Origin: RYN-230 sp963711705
Lineage (GTDB): Bacteria; Actinomycetota; Actinomycetes; Streptosporangiales; Streptosporangiaceae
Length of the DNA stretch: 64,000 nucleotides
Reading direction: 5' to 3'
NCBI GenBank assembly: GCA_963711705.1
Contig: CAVQFM010000007.1
Span: 124,001-188,000 of the forward strand
Shown here: one piece after another, positions 16,701 to 25,149 of the stretch
Numbering within the stretch: the stretch's first letter is position 1
Layout of the letters: the number at the start of each line of letters is the position of its first letter
The notes under the pieces: model-generated
The model's database searches: none
What the model was told of the DNA's origin: nothing
The model's input: only the letters and a program-made list of their open reading frames with translations
Program-made: the position numbers and the translations under genes

Positions 16701-16786
16701 GCCGGGATCCGCGTGCCACGGCCGGGCCGGGGACGTCCCTGTACCCGCCCCGACCACCTCATCGCCGACAAGACCTGCGGCTCCCG
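16701..16786 (+). pseudogene. Remnant of an IS5-family transposase
   Basis: In the frame of 16701 the plus strand reads IRVPRPGRGRPCTRPDHLIA followed by DKTCGSRA. This is the characteristic stretch around the second catalytic aspartate (LIADKxYGSR) of IS5-like transposases. The normal continuation (a helix rich in Arg/Leu and the catalytic glutamate) is missing: the frame runs directly into the right inverted repeat. Upstream, the frame closes at a TAA (16686-16688). The fragment shows that the cassette arose from an IS whose transposase was mostly deleted and replaced by the VOC gene. Confidence 0.75.
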
Positions 16787-16787
16787 C

Positions 16788-16828
16788 GCACCCTCCTCTG
16801 GATCAGCAAATGATCCACCGGACAGGCC
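16788..16828 (-). repeat. Right terminal inverted repeat of the cassette
   Basis: Reverse complement of the left repeat with 40 of 41 positions identical. It is followed immediately by CTA (16829-16831), matching the CTA before the left repeat. Confidence 0.9.
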
Positions 16829-16872
16829 CTAGCGGCGCGTCCCGGAAACTGTCAGTCGATCGCGGTAGCATG

Positions 16873-16888
16873 TCGAACAAGACTTCGA
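16873..16888. promoter_or_regulatory. SOS box (LexA site) upstream of the DUF222/HNH gene
   Basis: TCGAAC-AAGA-CTTCGA matches the actinobacterial LexA consensus TCGAAC-N4-GTTCGA at 11 of 12 defined positions. It lies about 40 bases before the ATG at 16929. DUF222/HNH (13E12-type) genes are known LexA targets in mycobacteria, which supports the call. Confidence 0.7.
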
Positions 16889-16928
16889 AAGTGGTCATCG
16901 GCTAGGTTCTCGGAGGGAGTGGGCCGGG

Positions 16929-18397
16929 ATGTGCAGCACCGGGCAGCAGCCGTCGAACGTGACCGAGGCGCTGGACGCGGTGCGCGCTGGGCTGGCCTAC
17001 CTGAACGGCATGGACGCGGCGGATCTGCCGGGCCCGGTGCAGGCGGAGTGCCTGCGGGGGCTGGCCCGGGCGGAGTCGGCGCAGACGGCGGCGCAGGCGC
17101 GGGTCTTGTCCGCGTTCAGGGCCAGTTCGGCGTATGAGGCTGATGGTCAGGGCAGCGCGCGGACGTGGCTGCGCTGGCAGACCCAGATCACCACGGGTGC
17201 GGCCGACGGCGCGGTGGGGTGGATGCGCCGGCTGGCCGCCCACCCGGCCCTCGCGGCGGCGCTGGCCGAAGCGAGTATCTCGCCGTCGTGGGCGCGGGCC
17301 ATCGCCGCCTGGACCGACCTGCTGCCGGAGGAGCACCGGGCCGGCGCCGATGAGATCCTTTTAGCTGCGGCCGCGGGTGGGGCTTCGCTGGCGGATCTGG
17401 CTGGGCTGGCCGAGGAGATGCGGTCCCGGACCGCTGCCCCCGACGCTGACGGCCCTGGCGGGGATGAGGAGGGGTCGCCGCCGGCGGGTGCGGCTGGGCC
17501 TGACGTTCCGCGGCGCGGGCCGGCTGGAGGGGGATTTGACGCCGGCGTGCGCGGCGGCGCTGGGCGCGGTGCTGGAGGCGTTGGGCAAGAAGGCCGGGCC
17601 GGAGGATGGGCGGACCCCGGTGCAGCGTGACCACGACGCGTTAGAGGAAGCCTGCCGCCGGCTGGCCGGGGCCGGGTGCCTGCCCGGCCGGGCCGGGCAG
17701 CCCACCCAGGTCCAGCTGCACCTGACCCTGGACCAGCTGCGGGATCTGCCTGGCGGCCGTGAGGCGGAGAGCGCGTGGCGGGCCGGGCAGGCCACCGGGG
17801 ACGGCCAGCCCGGCTGGCTGTCGGGCCGCGCGGCGGCGGGTATGCGTGCGACGCGGCCATCACCCCGGTCGTCACCGGCCACCTCGACCCCGCCGTCTTG
17901 GACGCGATGGCCGGTGCGTTCACCGGCCCGGCCCAGCCGCCGCCGCCGCAGCCACCACCACGCGGCTGCGCGCCACCCTGCTGGCCTACGCCGCGGACCT
18001 GCTGTCCGGGCCGGGCGGGCTGGCCGCGTTCTTGCGCACCCGCCTGCTCGGCGGCCAGTTCCCGGCGGTCAGCCTGCCGCTGGACGTCGGCGCCGCTACC
18101 CCGACCGTGCCCGGGCACCTGCGCCGGGCGGTGATCACCCGCGACCGGCACTGCGCGTTCCCCGGCTGCACCCAGCCACCCCCGGCCTGCCAGGTCCACC
18201 ACCTGCAGCCCCGGGCCGACGGCGGGCCGACCCGGCTGGACAACCTGCTCCTGCTCTGCGCCTTCCACCACTTGATCGCGGTCCACCAATGGGGCTGGAC
18301 ATTGACCCTGCACCCCGACGGCACCCTCACCGCGCGCAGCCCGGACGGCCAACGCACCCTGCACAGCCACGGGCCACCCACTCCCGGCACCGCCTGA
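16929..18397 (+). pseudogene. DUF222 / HNH endonuclease (13E12 family) with three frame changes
   Basis: The complete family sequence is present but spread over three reading frames. Frame A (16929 to about 17470): DUF222 N-terminus. Frame B (about 17475-17830): VRLGLTFRGAGRLEGDLTP through TLDQLRDLPGG. Back to frame A (about 17832-17950): YACDAAITPVVTGHLDP. Frame C (about 17955-18397): TTRLRATLLAYAADLL and an intact HNH motif with paired cysteines, HH, GG..T..DNL and a second HH. The switches fall in GC-rich runs. Either the gene has decayed or the sequence has indels. An SOS-box-like site and GGAGGG precede the ATG. Family members are thought to be DNA-damage-induced nucleases, sometimes multicopy. 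Confidence 0.8.
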
Positions 18398-18490
18398 CCC
18401 CAGGCGGAAACCCGAAGCCACCATCACCCAGGGCCACTCTTCTCGGGCGTCGTTCACCGGCACACTGTGACTGAGCTTCATGCAATGAGC

Positions 18491-18520
18491 TTGCAACTGC
18501 GAATTTGTCGCTCATAGCAT
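18491..18520 (+). promoter_or_regulatory. Promoter of the MATE transporter gene, leaderless
   Basis: TTGCAA (18491-18496) and TAGCAT (18515-18520) are separated by 18 bases. The ATG at 18528 begins seven bases after the -10, so the message is probably leaderless. No Shine-Dalgarno sequence is seen before the ATG, in agreement. Confidence 0.5.
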
Positions 18521-18527
18521 CGCAGTT

Positions 18528-19892
18528 ATGCCTCTGCCGGCTGCCCCCAGCCAGACTGGCCGGCGGCGTCTGCTGCCCATCGGCCGGAACCCGCACGACG
18601 CGGAGATCCTGCGGCTGGCCGTGCCCGCGTTCGGCGCGCTGGTCGCCGAGCCATTGTTCCTGCTGGCCGACTCGGCCATCGTCGGACGGCTGGGCACCAC
18701 ACCGCTGGGCGGTCTGGGGGTGGCCAGCCAGGCGCTGACCACGCTGGTCGGTATCGCCATCTTCCTGGCGTACGGGACCACCGCGGCGGTGTCCCGCCAG
18801 CTCGGGGCGGGCAATCAGGCGGCCGCGATCCGGCAGGGCATCGACGGGCTGTGGCTGGCGGTCATTATCGGCCTGATCGTGCTGGCCGTCTGCTGGCCGG
18901 TGGCACCGCTCATCGTGCAGGCGTTCGGCGGCACGGCCGCAGTGACCGGGCAGGCCACCATCTACCTGCGGATCAGTCTGCTCGGCGCGCCGTCCATGCT
19001 GCTGGTGCTGGCCGGTACCGGGGTGCTGCGTGGGCTGCAGGACACCCGGACCCCGCTGACCGTGGCGGTGGGCGCCAACGTGGTCAACGTGATCCTGAAC
19101 GCGGTCCTGGTACTCGGCCTGCACTGGGGCATCGCCGGGTCGGCCTGGGGCACGGCCATCGCGCAGACCGGCGCGGCCGCCTGCTACCTGGCCATCGTGG
19201 CCCGCGGCGCCCGGCGCGCCGGGGTGAACATCGCCCCGGATGGCGGTGGGCTGCGGGCGGCGGCAGGTGCGGGCGCCTCGCTGGTCGTGCGGACTCTGGC
19301 GCTGCAGGTCGTGCTGATCGTGGTCACCGCGATCGCAGCCCGGCAGGGCAACGCCGCCATTGCCGCGCACCAGATCGCGTTCCGGATCTGGATCCTGCTC
19401 GCCTACGCGCTGGACGCGATCGCCATTGCCGGCCAGGCCATCACCGGAAAGTGCCTGGGCGCGGGGGACGTGCCGGGGGCCCGGGCCGCCACCAACCGGA
19501 TGATCGGCTGGGGCGTCGTCTACGGCGTCGTGTTCGGCGGGCTGCTGGCGGTGGCCATCCCGGTGCTGCCGGCCGTATTCGCGGCCGCACCAGATGTGCG
19601 GCGGCTGCTCGTCCCGGTGCTGCTGGTGGCCGCGATCCAGCAGCCCATTGCGGGCGTGGTGTTCGTGCTGGACGGCGTGCTGATCGGCGCCGGGGACCAG
19701 GACTACCTGGCCCTGGCCGGGCTAGCGGCCACGGCCGTGTTCGCGGTGGCCGCCACGGTGGTGGTGACCGAGCACGCCGGGCTGCTCGCGCTCTGGCTGG
19801 CGTTCACCATCTGGATGCTGGCCCGGTTCGGCACGCTGACCCTGCGCGCCCGCGGTTCACGGTGGCTGGTCACCGGGGCCGTACGGGCTTAA
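18528..19892 (+). CDS. MATE family efflux transporter, DinF-like
   Basis: A 454-residue membrane protein with 12 hydrophobic helices in two homologous halves. The N-terminal half begins EILRLAVPAFGALVAEPLFLLADSAIVG, diagnostic for the DinF branch of MATE exporters; GTTPLGGLGVASQ follows. These use sodium or proton gradients to export cationic drugs or oxidised metabolites. DinF genes are often damage-inducible, but no LexA site is seen directly before this one; the nearest lies before the DUF222 gene 1.6 kb upstream. The promoter at 18491 implies leaderless expression. Confidence 0.9.
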   Translation: MPLPAAPSQTGRRRLLPIGRNPHDAEILRLAVPAFGALVAEPLFLLADSAIVGRLGTTPLGGLGVASQALTTLVGIAIFLAYGTTAAVSRQLGAGNQAAAIRQGIDGLWLAVIIGLIVLAVCWPVAPLIVQAFGGTAAVTGQATIYLRISLLGAPSMLLVLAGTGVLRGLQDTRTPLTVAVGANVVNVILNAVLVLGLHWGIAGSAWGTAIAQTGAAACYLAIVARGARRAGVNIAPDGGGLRAAAGAGASLVVRTLALQVVLIVVTAIAARQGNAAIAAHQIAFRIWILLAYALDAIAIAGQAITGKCLGAGDVPGARAATNRMIGWGVVYGVVFGGLLAVAIPVLPAVFAAAPDVRRLLVPVLLVAAIQQPIAGVVFVLDGVLIGAGDQDYLALAGLAATAVFAVAATVVVTEHAGLLALWLAFTIWMLARFGTLTLRARGSRWLVTGAVRA

Positions 19893-19998
19893 AGCTGTTC
19901 GCACTGACCGCCGCGCCGGCTCCCAGGCTGAGATCATCGGGCGATGGAGCAGGTGCGGGTGCTGCTGGACCCGCCGGGCTGAGCCCGGCTCCCCCGGC

Positions 19999-20991
19999 TC
20001 AGCCCAGGGCGGCGCGCAGCACCGGCTCGATCTCGGTGGCCGCCTGCCCGCCGTAGGCTTCGCGCAGCCGCGCGGTCCCGGCCGCCGCGCTGATCGTCCA
20101 TTCCTGGGTGCCGGTGCTCTCCAGCACCAGGGTGGCGATGAGCGACCCGAGCTGCGCGGCCCGCTCCGGGCTGAGCCCGCTGTCAGCGCCGGCCAGGAAG
20201 CCGGCCCGGAACGCGTCGCCCACGCCGGTTGGGTCCCGGATCACCCGGGCCGGGACCACACCGACGTGCACCTCGCTGCCATCCCGGCTGACCAGCAGCG
20301 AGCCCCGGCCGGACAGCGTGGTCACCCGCAGCCCGACCCGGCTGGTGATCTCGGTCTCGGTCCACCCGGTCTTGCGGGTCAGCAGCTGCCACTCGTACTC
20401 GTTGCTGAACAGGTAGGCCGCGCCGTCGATGATGGCGCGGCACTGGCCAGCGTCGAGGCGGGGCAGTTGCTGGGACGGGTCGGCGGCGAACGGCACGCCG
20501 AGCTGCCTGGCCTCCTCGGTGTGCGCGACCATGGCCTCCGGGTCATTGGCGCCGACCAGGATCAGCTCGATGCCGTGCGCCGCCACCACCGGAGCCAGCG
20601 AGATGGCCCGGGCCTCGCTCATCGCGCCCGCATAGAACGTGGCGATCTGGCACTGGTCGTCGTCGGTGGTGCAGGTGAACCGGGGGGTGTGCGCGGACGC
20701 CGAGATGAGCACGCCAGCGCAGTTCACCCCGTGGCCCTCCAGCCAGGCCCGGTAGCCGTCGAAGTCCGCACCGGCCGCGCCGACCAGGACCGGCCGGCGG
20801 CCGAGCACGCCCATCCCGAACGCGATGTTCGCGCCGACCCCGCCGCGGTGCACGACCAGGTCGTCGACCAGGAAGCTAAGTGACACCCGGTCCAGGTGGC
20901 CATCCACCAGGTGCTCGGTGAACCGGCCCGGGAAGTGCATCAGATGGTCGGTGGCAATCGAGCCGGTGACGGCGACGGTTCCGGTGCGCAT
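19999..20991 (-). CDS. adoK: Adenosine kinase (PfkB family, mycobacterial type)
   Basis: A 330-residue ribokinase-fold enzyme that phosphorylates adenosine to AMP. The start AVTGSIATDHLMHFPGRFTE and SLSFLVDDLVVHRGGV closely resemble mycobacterial AdoK (Rv2202c), as do GANDPEAM, AADPSQQL and the catalytic DPTGVGDAFRAGF with its anion hole and base aspartate. It lies 15 bases downstream of metK in a four-gene operon. SAM use releases S-adenosylhomocysteine and then adenosine, so this kinase clears the product of the cycle. S-adenosylhomocysteine hydrolase itself is not in the window. Confidence 0.93.
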   Translation of the reverse strand: MRTGTVAVTGSIATDHLMHFPGRFTEHLVDGHLDRVSLSFLVDDLVVHRGGVGANIAFGMGVLGRRPVLVGAAGADFDGYRAWLEGHGVNCAGVLISASAHTPRFTCTTDDDQCQIATFYAGAMSEARAISLAPVVAAHGIELILVGANDPEAMVAHTEEARQLGVPFAADPSQQLPRLDAGQCRAIIDGAAYLFSNEYEWQLLTRKTGWTETEITSRVGLRVTTLSGRGSLLVSRDGSEVHVGVVPARVIRDPTGVGDAFRAGFLAGADSGLSPERAAQLGSLIATLVLESTGTQEWTISAAAGTARLREAYGGQAATEIEPVLRAALG

Positions 20992-21006
20992 GGCGGGCTG
21001 GTCGGC

Positions 21007-22239
21007 TCAGACGGTGGCGGGCACGGAGCGCAGCCCGGCCGCCTCGCGCAGCGCCGCCGCGCGGTCGGTCCGCTCCCACGGCAGGTCGATGTCGGTACGG
21101 CCGAAATGGCCGTAGGCCGACGTCGGCGAGTAGATCGGGCGGTGCAGGTCGAGATAGCCGCGGAAGGCGGCTGGGCGCAGGTCGAAATGCTCGGTGACCA
21201 GCTGCTGGATGAGGTCGGGACTGACCCGTTCGGTGCCGAACGTGTCCAGCCGCAAGGAGACCGGGCGGGCCACCCCGATGGCGTAGGCGACCTGGACCTC
21301 GGCCCGCTGGGCCAGGCCCGCGGCGACCACGTTCTTGGCCACGTGCCGCGCGGCGTACGACGCCGAGCGGTCCACCTTGGACGGGTCCTTGCCGGAGAAC
21401 GCGCCCCCGCCGTGCCGGGCGAACCCGCCGTAGGTGTCCACGATGATCTTCCGGCCGGTCAGCCCGGCGTCGCCGACCGGGCCGCCGATCACGAACCGGC
21501 CGGTCGGGTTGACCAGCAGGCCCCGGTGCAGCTCGGCCGGGTCGTAGAAGTCCTCCGGCAGCTCGGCGGTGACCACGTGCTGCCACAGGTCCTCGCGGAT
21601 CTGGTCGGCGCTGACCTCCTCGGCGTGCTGGGTGGAGATCAGCACCCGTTCTACGCTCACCGGCACGTGGCCGGCGTAGCGCACGGTGACCTGGGTCTTG
21701 CCGTCGGGGCGCAGGTAGTCCAGGGTCCCGTTCTTGCGGACCGTGGCCAGCCGCCGGGCCAGCCGGTGCGCCAGCGCGATGGGCATCGGCATCAGTTCCG
21801 GGGTCTCGTCGCTGGCGTAGCCGAACATCATGCCCTGGTCGCCCGCGCCGGCCCGGTCCAGTTCGTCGTCGGACTCCTTGCCGCGATGCTCGGCCGCCTG
21901 GTCCACACCCTGGGCGATGTCTGGCGACTGCTTGTCCAGGGCGACCAGCACGGCGCAGCTGTGCCCGTCGAAGCCGTAGCGGCCGTCGTCATAGCCGACC
22001 CGGTTGACGGTGTCCCGGACGATCTGCGTGTAGTCCAGGTGCTGCGGGGTGGTGATCTCCCCGGCCAGCACGACCATGCCGGTGGTGATCAGCGTTTCGC
22101 ACGCCACCCGCGAGTGCGGGTCGTTCGCCAGCGCGGCGTCCAGGACCGCGTCGGAGATCGCGTCAGCGATCTTGTCGGGGTGGCCTTCGGTGACCGACTC
22201 CGAGGTGAACAAGTAATCGTGCGATCCCGGCTGGGTCAT
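21007..22239 (-). CDS. metK: S-adenosylmethionine synthetase
   Basis: A 410-residue MetK, which makes SAM from methionine and ATP. Signature segments include SVTEGHPDKIADAISDAVLD at the N-terminus, GAGDQGMMFGYA in the middle, and the Gly-rich loop GGGAFSGKDPSKVDRSA near residue 275. Length and motifs are standard. It sits 47 bases downstream of the core methionine synthase gene and 15 bases upstream of adoK, so methionine formed by the former is immediately available for SAM formation. Shine-Dalgarno AAGGAGC precedes the ATG. Confidence 0.97.
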   Translation of the reverse strand: MTQPGSHDYLFTSESVTEGHPDKIADAISDAVLDAALANDPHSRVACETLITTGMVVLAGEITTPQHLDYTQIVRDTVNRVGYDDGRYGFDGHSCAVLVALDKQSPDIAQGVDQAAEHRGKESDDELDRAGAGDQGMMFGYASDETPELMPMPIALAHRLARRLATVRKNGTLDYLRPDGKTQVTVRYAGHVPVSVERVLISTQHAEEVSADQIREDLWQHVVTAELPEDFYDPAELHRGLLVNPTGRFVIGGPVGDAGLTGRKIIVDTYGGFARHGGGAFSGKDPSKVDRSASYAARHVAKNVVAAGLAQRAEVQVAYAIGVARPVSLRLDTFGTERVSPDLIQQLVTEHFDLRPAAFRGYLDLHRPIYSPTSAYGHFGRTDIDLPWERTDRAAALREAAGLRSVPATV

Positions 22240-22286
22240 CGGTCATGCTCCTTGTGCTGGGGCTGCGGTCGGGGTCTGCTGCTGGG

Positions 22287-23354
22287 TCAGGGCCTGTCGC
22301 TGGGTCGGGGGCGGCTGGGTCGGGGTGGGCCGAGCTCGGCCCGGACGGTGGCCGCCCCGTGCACCATAGCGGCCAGCTTGGCCCGGGCCACCGGGCCGGT
22401 CAGGTTACGCAGCCCGCAGTCGGGGTTGATCACCAGCCGCTCGGCGGGCACCAGCTCGAGAGCGCTGCGGATGCGGTCCGCGATGAGGCCGGGCGTCTCC
22501 ACCTCGTTGCTCTTGACATCGATCACACCAAGACCGATGTCCCGGTCCCAGCCGAACTTCTCGATGACCGGCAGGTCAGCATAGCCCTTACGGGCAAACT
22601 CCAGCACCAGCTGGTCGACGCTGGCGGCCAGCACGGCCGGGAACAGGAAGTCGTAGTGCCCCTCCCACAGCGGGCGGGCGTACCGGTTGCCGTAGCAGAC
22701 GTGCAGCGCCCAGGTGACGTCCACGCCGTCGGTGACGATGTTCACCGCCTCGATGGCCGTGCTCACCTGGCCCGGGTAGCCGGCCAGGAACGGCTCGTCG
22801 ATCTGCAGCAGCCGGGCGCCCCGCGCGGCCAGTGCCGCCGCTTCCGCGTTCAGCAGCCGGGCGATGGCCAGCACCAGGTCCCGGTGGTCGGGATAGGCCT
22901 CGTCGCGCACCCGGTGCGCGAGCGAGAACGGCCCGGTGAAGGAGAACTTGACCGGGGCGGAGGTGTGGGCGGCGGTGAACGCGAAGTCCGCGGCCAGGCC
23001 GAGGGGCGTCCCGTCCGGCGGCGGCAGCGGCGCGGTCAGCCGGGCGTCGTAGTAGTCGAAGTAGAAATCCTTGACTGGCTCGGCGATCTCGATGCCCGGC
23101 ATCCGGGCCAGGAAGTAGTCCACATCGTTGTCCCGGCGCAGCTCGCCGTCAGACACGATGTCGATGCCAGCCAGTTCCTGATCGCGCAGCGCCGCCTTGA
23201 TCGCCATCTCGTGCACGTCGGCCAGCTGGGCGTGGCTCATCCGGCCGCGGAAGTAGTCGGTCTTCAGCCGCTCCATCCACTCCGGCACCGGGTACGAGCC
23301 GACCACGGTGGTGGGCAGCACCGGCACCTGGGCCAGCAGGGCGCCGCGGGCCAT
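22287..23354 (-). CDS. Core-type cobalamin-independent methionine synthase (MetE C-terminal domain only)
   Basis: A 355-residue stand-alone catalytic domain of MetE. Zinc ligands are recognised as H218-x-C220 (ALHVCYGN), E252 (VLEFA) and C313 (NPDCGL), with the conserved spacing of the full-length enzyme; GSYPVPEWM and IDEPFL are further family marks. The N-terminal half that binds methyltetrahydrofolate polyglutamate in ordinary MetE is absent. Short MetE-like proteins in other lineages use other methyl donors or partner proteins. Its ATG follows the stop of the upstream methyltransferase-like gene by one base, so the two are made together. Product is presumably methionine; the donor is unknown. 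Confidence 0.85.
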   Translation of the reverse strand: MARGALLAQVPVLPTTVVGSYPVPEWMERLKTDYFRGRMSHAQLADVHEMAIKAALRDQELAGIDIVSDGELRRDNDVDYFLARMPGIEIAEPVKDFYFDYYDARLTAPLPPPDGTPLGLAADFAFTAAHTSAPVKFSFTGPFSLAHRVRDEAYPDHRDLVLAIARLLNAEAAALAARGARLLQIDEPFLAGYPGQVSTAIEAVNIVTDGVDVTWALHVCYGNRYARPLWEGHYDFLFPAVLAASVDQLVLEFARKGYADLPVIEKFGWDRDIGLGVIDVKSNEVETPGLIADRIRSALELVPAERLVINPDCGLRNLTGPVARAKLAAMVHGAATVRAELGPPRPSRPRPSDRP

Positions 23355-23355
23355 C

Positions 23356-24801
23356 TCAGTCCCGTGCCTGGGCCGTCATCGTCACGATGTTCCCGCCATC
23401 CCGGTGGCGGAACGGGGCGTACTGCACGTCGAATCCTTTGCGCCGGCCGACGTGCGCGAGCAGCGGGCCGTTCACCCAGTTGACCACCGAGCCGTCGTAC
23501 TTGCCCGGGCCGCGGAAGTTCGTCCGGTAGCCCTGCGACCCGGTGACGAACAGGTCGTGGCAGACCAGCTTGCCGAACGGGTGCAGCAGCTGGAGGCTGC
23601 TGGTGAAGCTGGCCAGCGCGCCGTTGCTGACCTGCATCCGGATGTCCGCCCCCGACTCCAGCAGCGGCCGCAGCATCTCCCCGCTCACCGACGGGGCCAG
23701 CGGGTAGAGGTCCAGGCCGCCGAGTGGGACGTAGCGTTCTTCCAGCCGGAGCCGGGACCAGGTCTCCCGCCAGAACCTGACTGCGGCGTCCACGTCGCTG
23801 ACCTGGGCGGGCGCGGCGTCGGGCAGCAGGGCCGGGCCGAGCCGCAGCAGCTTGCGGACCAGCGCGGGGAGGTCCGCCGGCCGGGCCGATACCGAGCCGG
23901 CCAGCTCGGCCGCACCGGCCGGCGGCAGGTAGCCGCGGGTCTGCACCAGGTAGGCCCGGCCGTTGAGCTGCGCGACCTCATCAGTGGGCAGGTTGTCGTA
24001 GACGTTGGAGATGTAGAACAGGAAGATCTTGCCGCGCAGGAAGCCCAGCGAGGTACCCGGCCGGGTCGCGTCCAGCGCCAGCGAGCTGACATGGCTGGCG
24101 TGCTCGGCCACCGTCTCCCCGGCCAGGTCGAGCACGTGCTGGGAGTAGTCGCACATCAGGTAGTGCAGCCGCGGGTAGTAGCCGCGGCCGTGGGCGCGGT
24201 CCAGCTCGCGGAACACGTCCAGGAACACCTTGGCCTGGCTGCCGTTACCCACGCCCAGCTCGACTACGTACAGCTCCCCGGGCAGCGCGCCGGAGCCGGC
24301 CAGCGGGTCCCACAGCGCGAACAGCTCACCGATCAGGCCGGCGGCCGCGCTGCGGTTGCGCGCGTCGCTCTCCCCGCCCGGCAGCGCCTGCTCGTAGCCG
24401 TGGCCGACCGCCTTTTCCCACAGCTCCAGGGCCTTCCAGTACAGCTGGTTGAAGTCCCAGATGCAGCTTTCGCTGCCCGGCCCCCAGTCGTCCAGGAACA
24501 CGCGGCCCGCCTCATCGCCGCGCAGCCGGGCCGCGGTGAGCTCTTGCAACCGCACCCCGGCGCTGCGGCGGACGTCCACGGCGATTTCCAGTTCGTCGCG
24601 GCCCGGCCGGCCGACCACCGGCCGGACGTCGACCACGTCGCGGAAGTTCTCCCGGTACTGCACCCAGTCGCAGACCACCCGGACCCGGTCCAGGTCGGCC
24701 GCGTCCTCGCGGAGCGCGTCCAGCACCGGGGTGACCGCCGCGGTGATGTCCACCGGGTTCTTGCCGCGCAGCCGCGCGTGCGGCCGGAAGTCAACCAGCA
24801 C
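23356..24801 (-). CDS. Uncharacterised protein with a class I SAM-methyltransferase-like domain, coupled to core MetE
   Basis: A 481-residue protein that I do not recognise as a named family. An N-terminal region (1-165) without clear motif contains VCDWVQYRENFRDVVDV. A Rossmann-like methyltransferase core starts with YVVELGVGNGSQAKVFLDVF (about 178-197, ELGxGxG), then LHYLMCDYSQHVLDLA and FLFYISNVYDNLP, and ends in a domain with FGKLVCHDLFVTGSQGYR. The GTG start at 24801 has a textbook AAGGAGG six bases upstream. It is the first gene of the operon with core metE, metK and adoK, and is separated from core metE by one base. A role in supplying or using methyl groups with core MetE is inference. 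Confidence 0.7.
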   Translation of the reverse strand: MLVDFRPHARLRGKNPVDITAAVTPVLDALREDAADLDRVRVVCDWVQYRENFRDVVDVRPVVGRPGRDELEIAVDVRRSAGVRLQELTAARLRGDEAGRVFLDDWGPGSESCIWDFNQLYWKALELWEKAVGHGYEQALPGGESDARNRSAAAGLIGELFALWDPLAGSGALPGELYVVELGVGNGSQAKVFLDVFRELDRAHGRGYYPRLHYLMCDYSQHVLDLAGETVAEHASHVSSLALDATRPGTSLGFLRGKIFLFYISNVYDNLPTDEVAQLNGRAYLVQTRGYLPPAGAAELAGSVSARPADLPALVRKLLRLGPALLPDAAPAQVSDVDAAVRFWRETWSRLRLEERYVPLGGLDLYPLAPSVSGEMLRPLLESGADIRMQVSNGALASFTSSLQLLHPFGKLVCHDLFVTGSQGYRTNFRGPGKYDGSVVNWVNGPLLAHVGRRKGFDVQYAPFRHRDGGNIVTMTAQARD

Positions 24802-25149
24802 CAGGAACCTCCTTGCCACCCACTGCCGTCCGGGCGGGCCGGTAATACCAGTTCCGGCCTGGATCACGGGCAGATCACCAGAAAAACAGCTGGGCAGGAA
24901 AGTCACCCGCGCCAGTACACGGGGTAAACCCGGAACCGGGACAGCCACTCCTAGCTGCGATCTTTCCAGCCCACCTGAGCGGCTGTCTTCGGGCATATCG
25001 CCAAGACTGGGCACGGCCAGGTTGTGCTTCAGCACAGCCGCCCGCGCGGCTGGCCCCACCCACGGCCAGCCGGACCGCCCGGCGGGTCCGCCGACTCGGC
25101 AGCCGCCCCGGCCGCACGCGCGACGGCGCCGCCTGTGGCCGGGCACAAC

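Larger units (their letters stand above)
16154..16828. mobile_element. 675-base IS-derived cassette without transposase (mobile-insertion-cassette-like), carrying a VOC gene
   Basis: Two 41-base terminal inverted repeats, starting GGCCTGTCCGGTGGATC and differing at one position (40/41), bound this segment. Directly outside lie CTA (16151-16153) and CTA (16829-16831), a 3-base target duplication. Inside is one intact gene (VOC family, minus strand) and a short plus-strand remnant of an IS5-like DDE transposase ending at the right repeat. There is no room for a functional transposase, so the element could move only with help in trans. It inserted at the stop codon of the serine hydrolase gene without changing the protein. 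Known parallels are mobile insertion cassettes, in which IS ends flank passenger genes. Confidence 0.8.

Noticed and set aside
20896..22584. A 562-codon plus-strand open frame across adoK and metK
   Set aside because: metK and adoK on the minus strand are unmistakable; the plus frame has no motif.
24802..25000. A possible SAM, SAH or cobalamin riboswitch before the methyl-cycle operon
   Set aside because: None of the known conserved core sequences could be aligned by eye; kept only as an unexplained leader.
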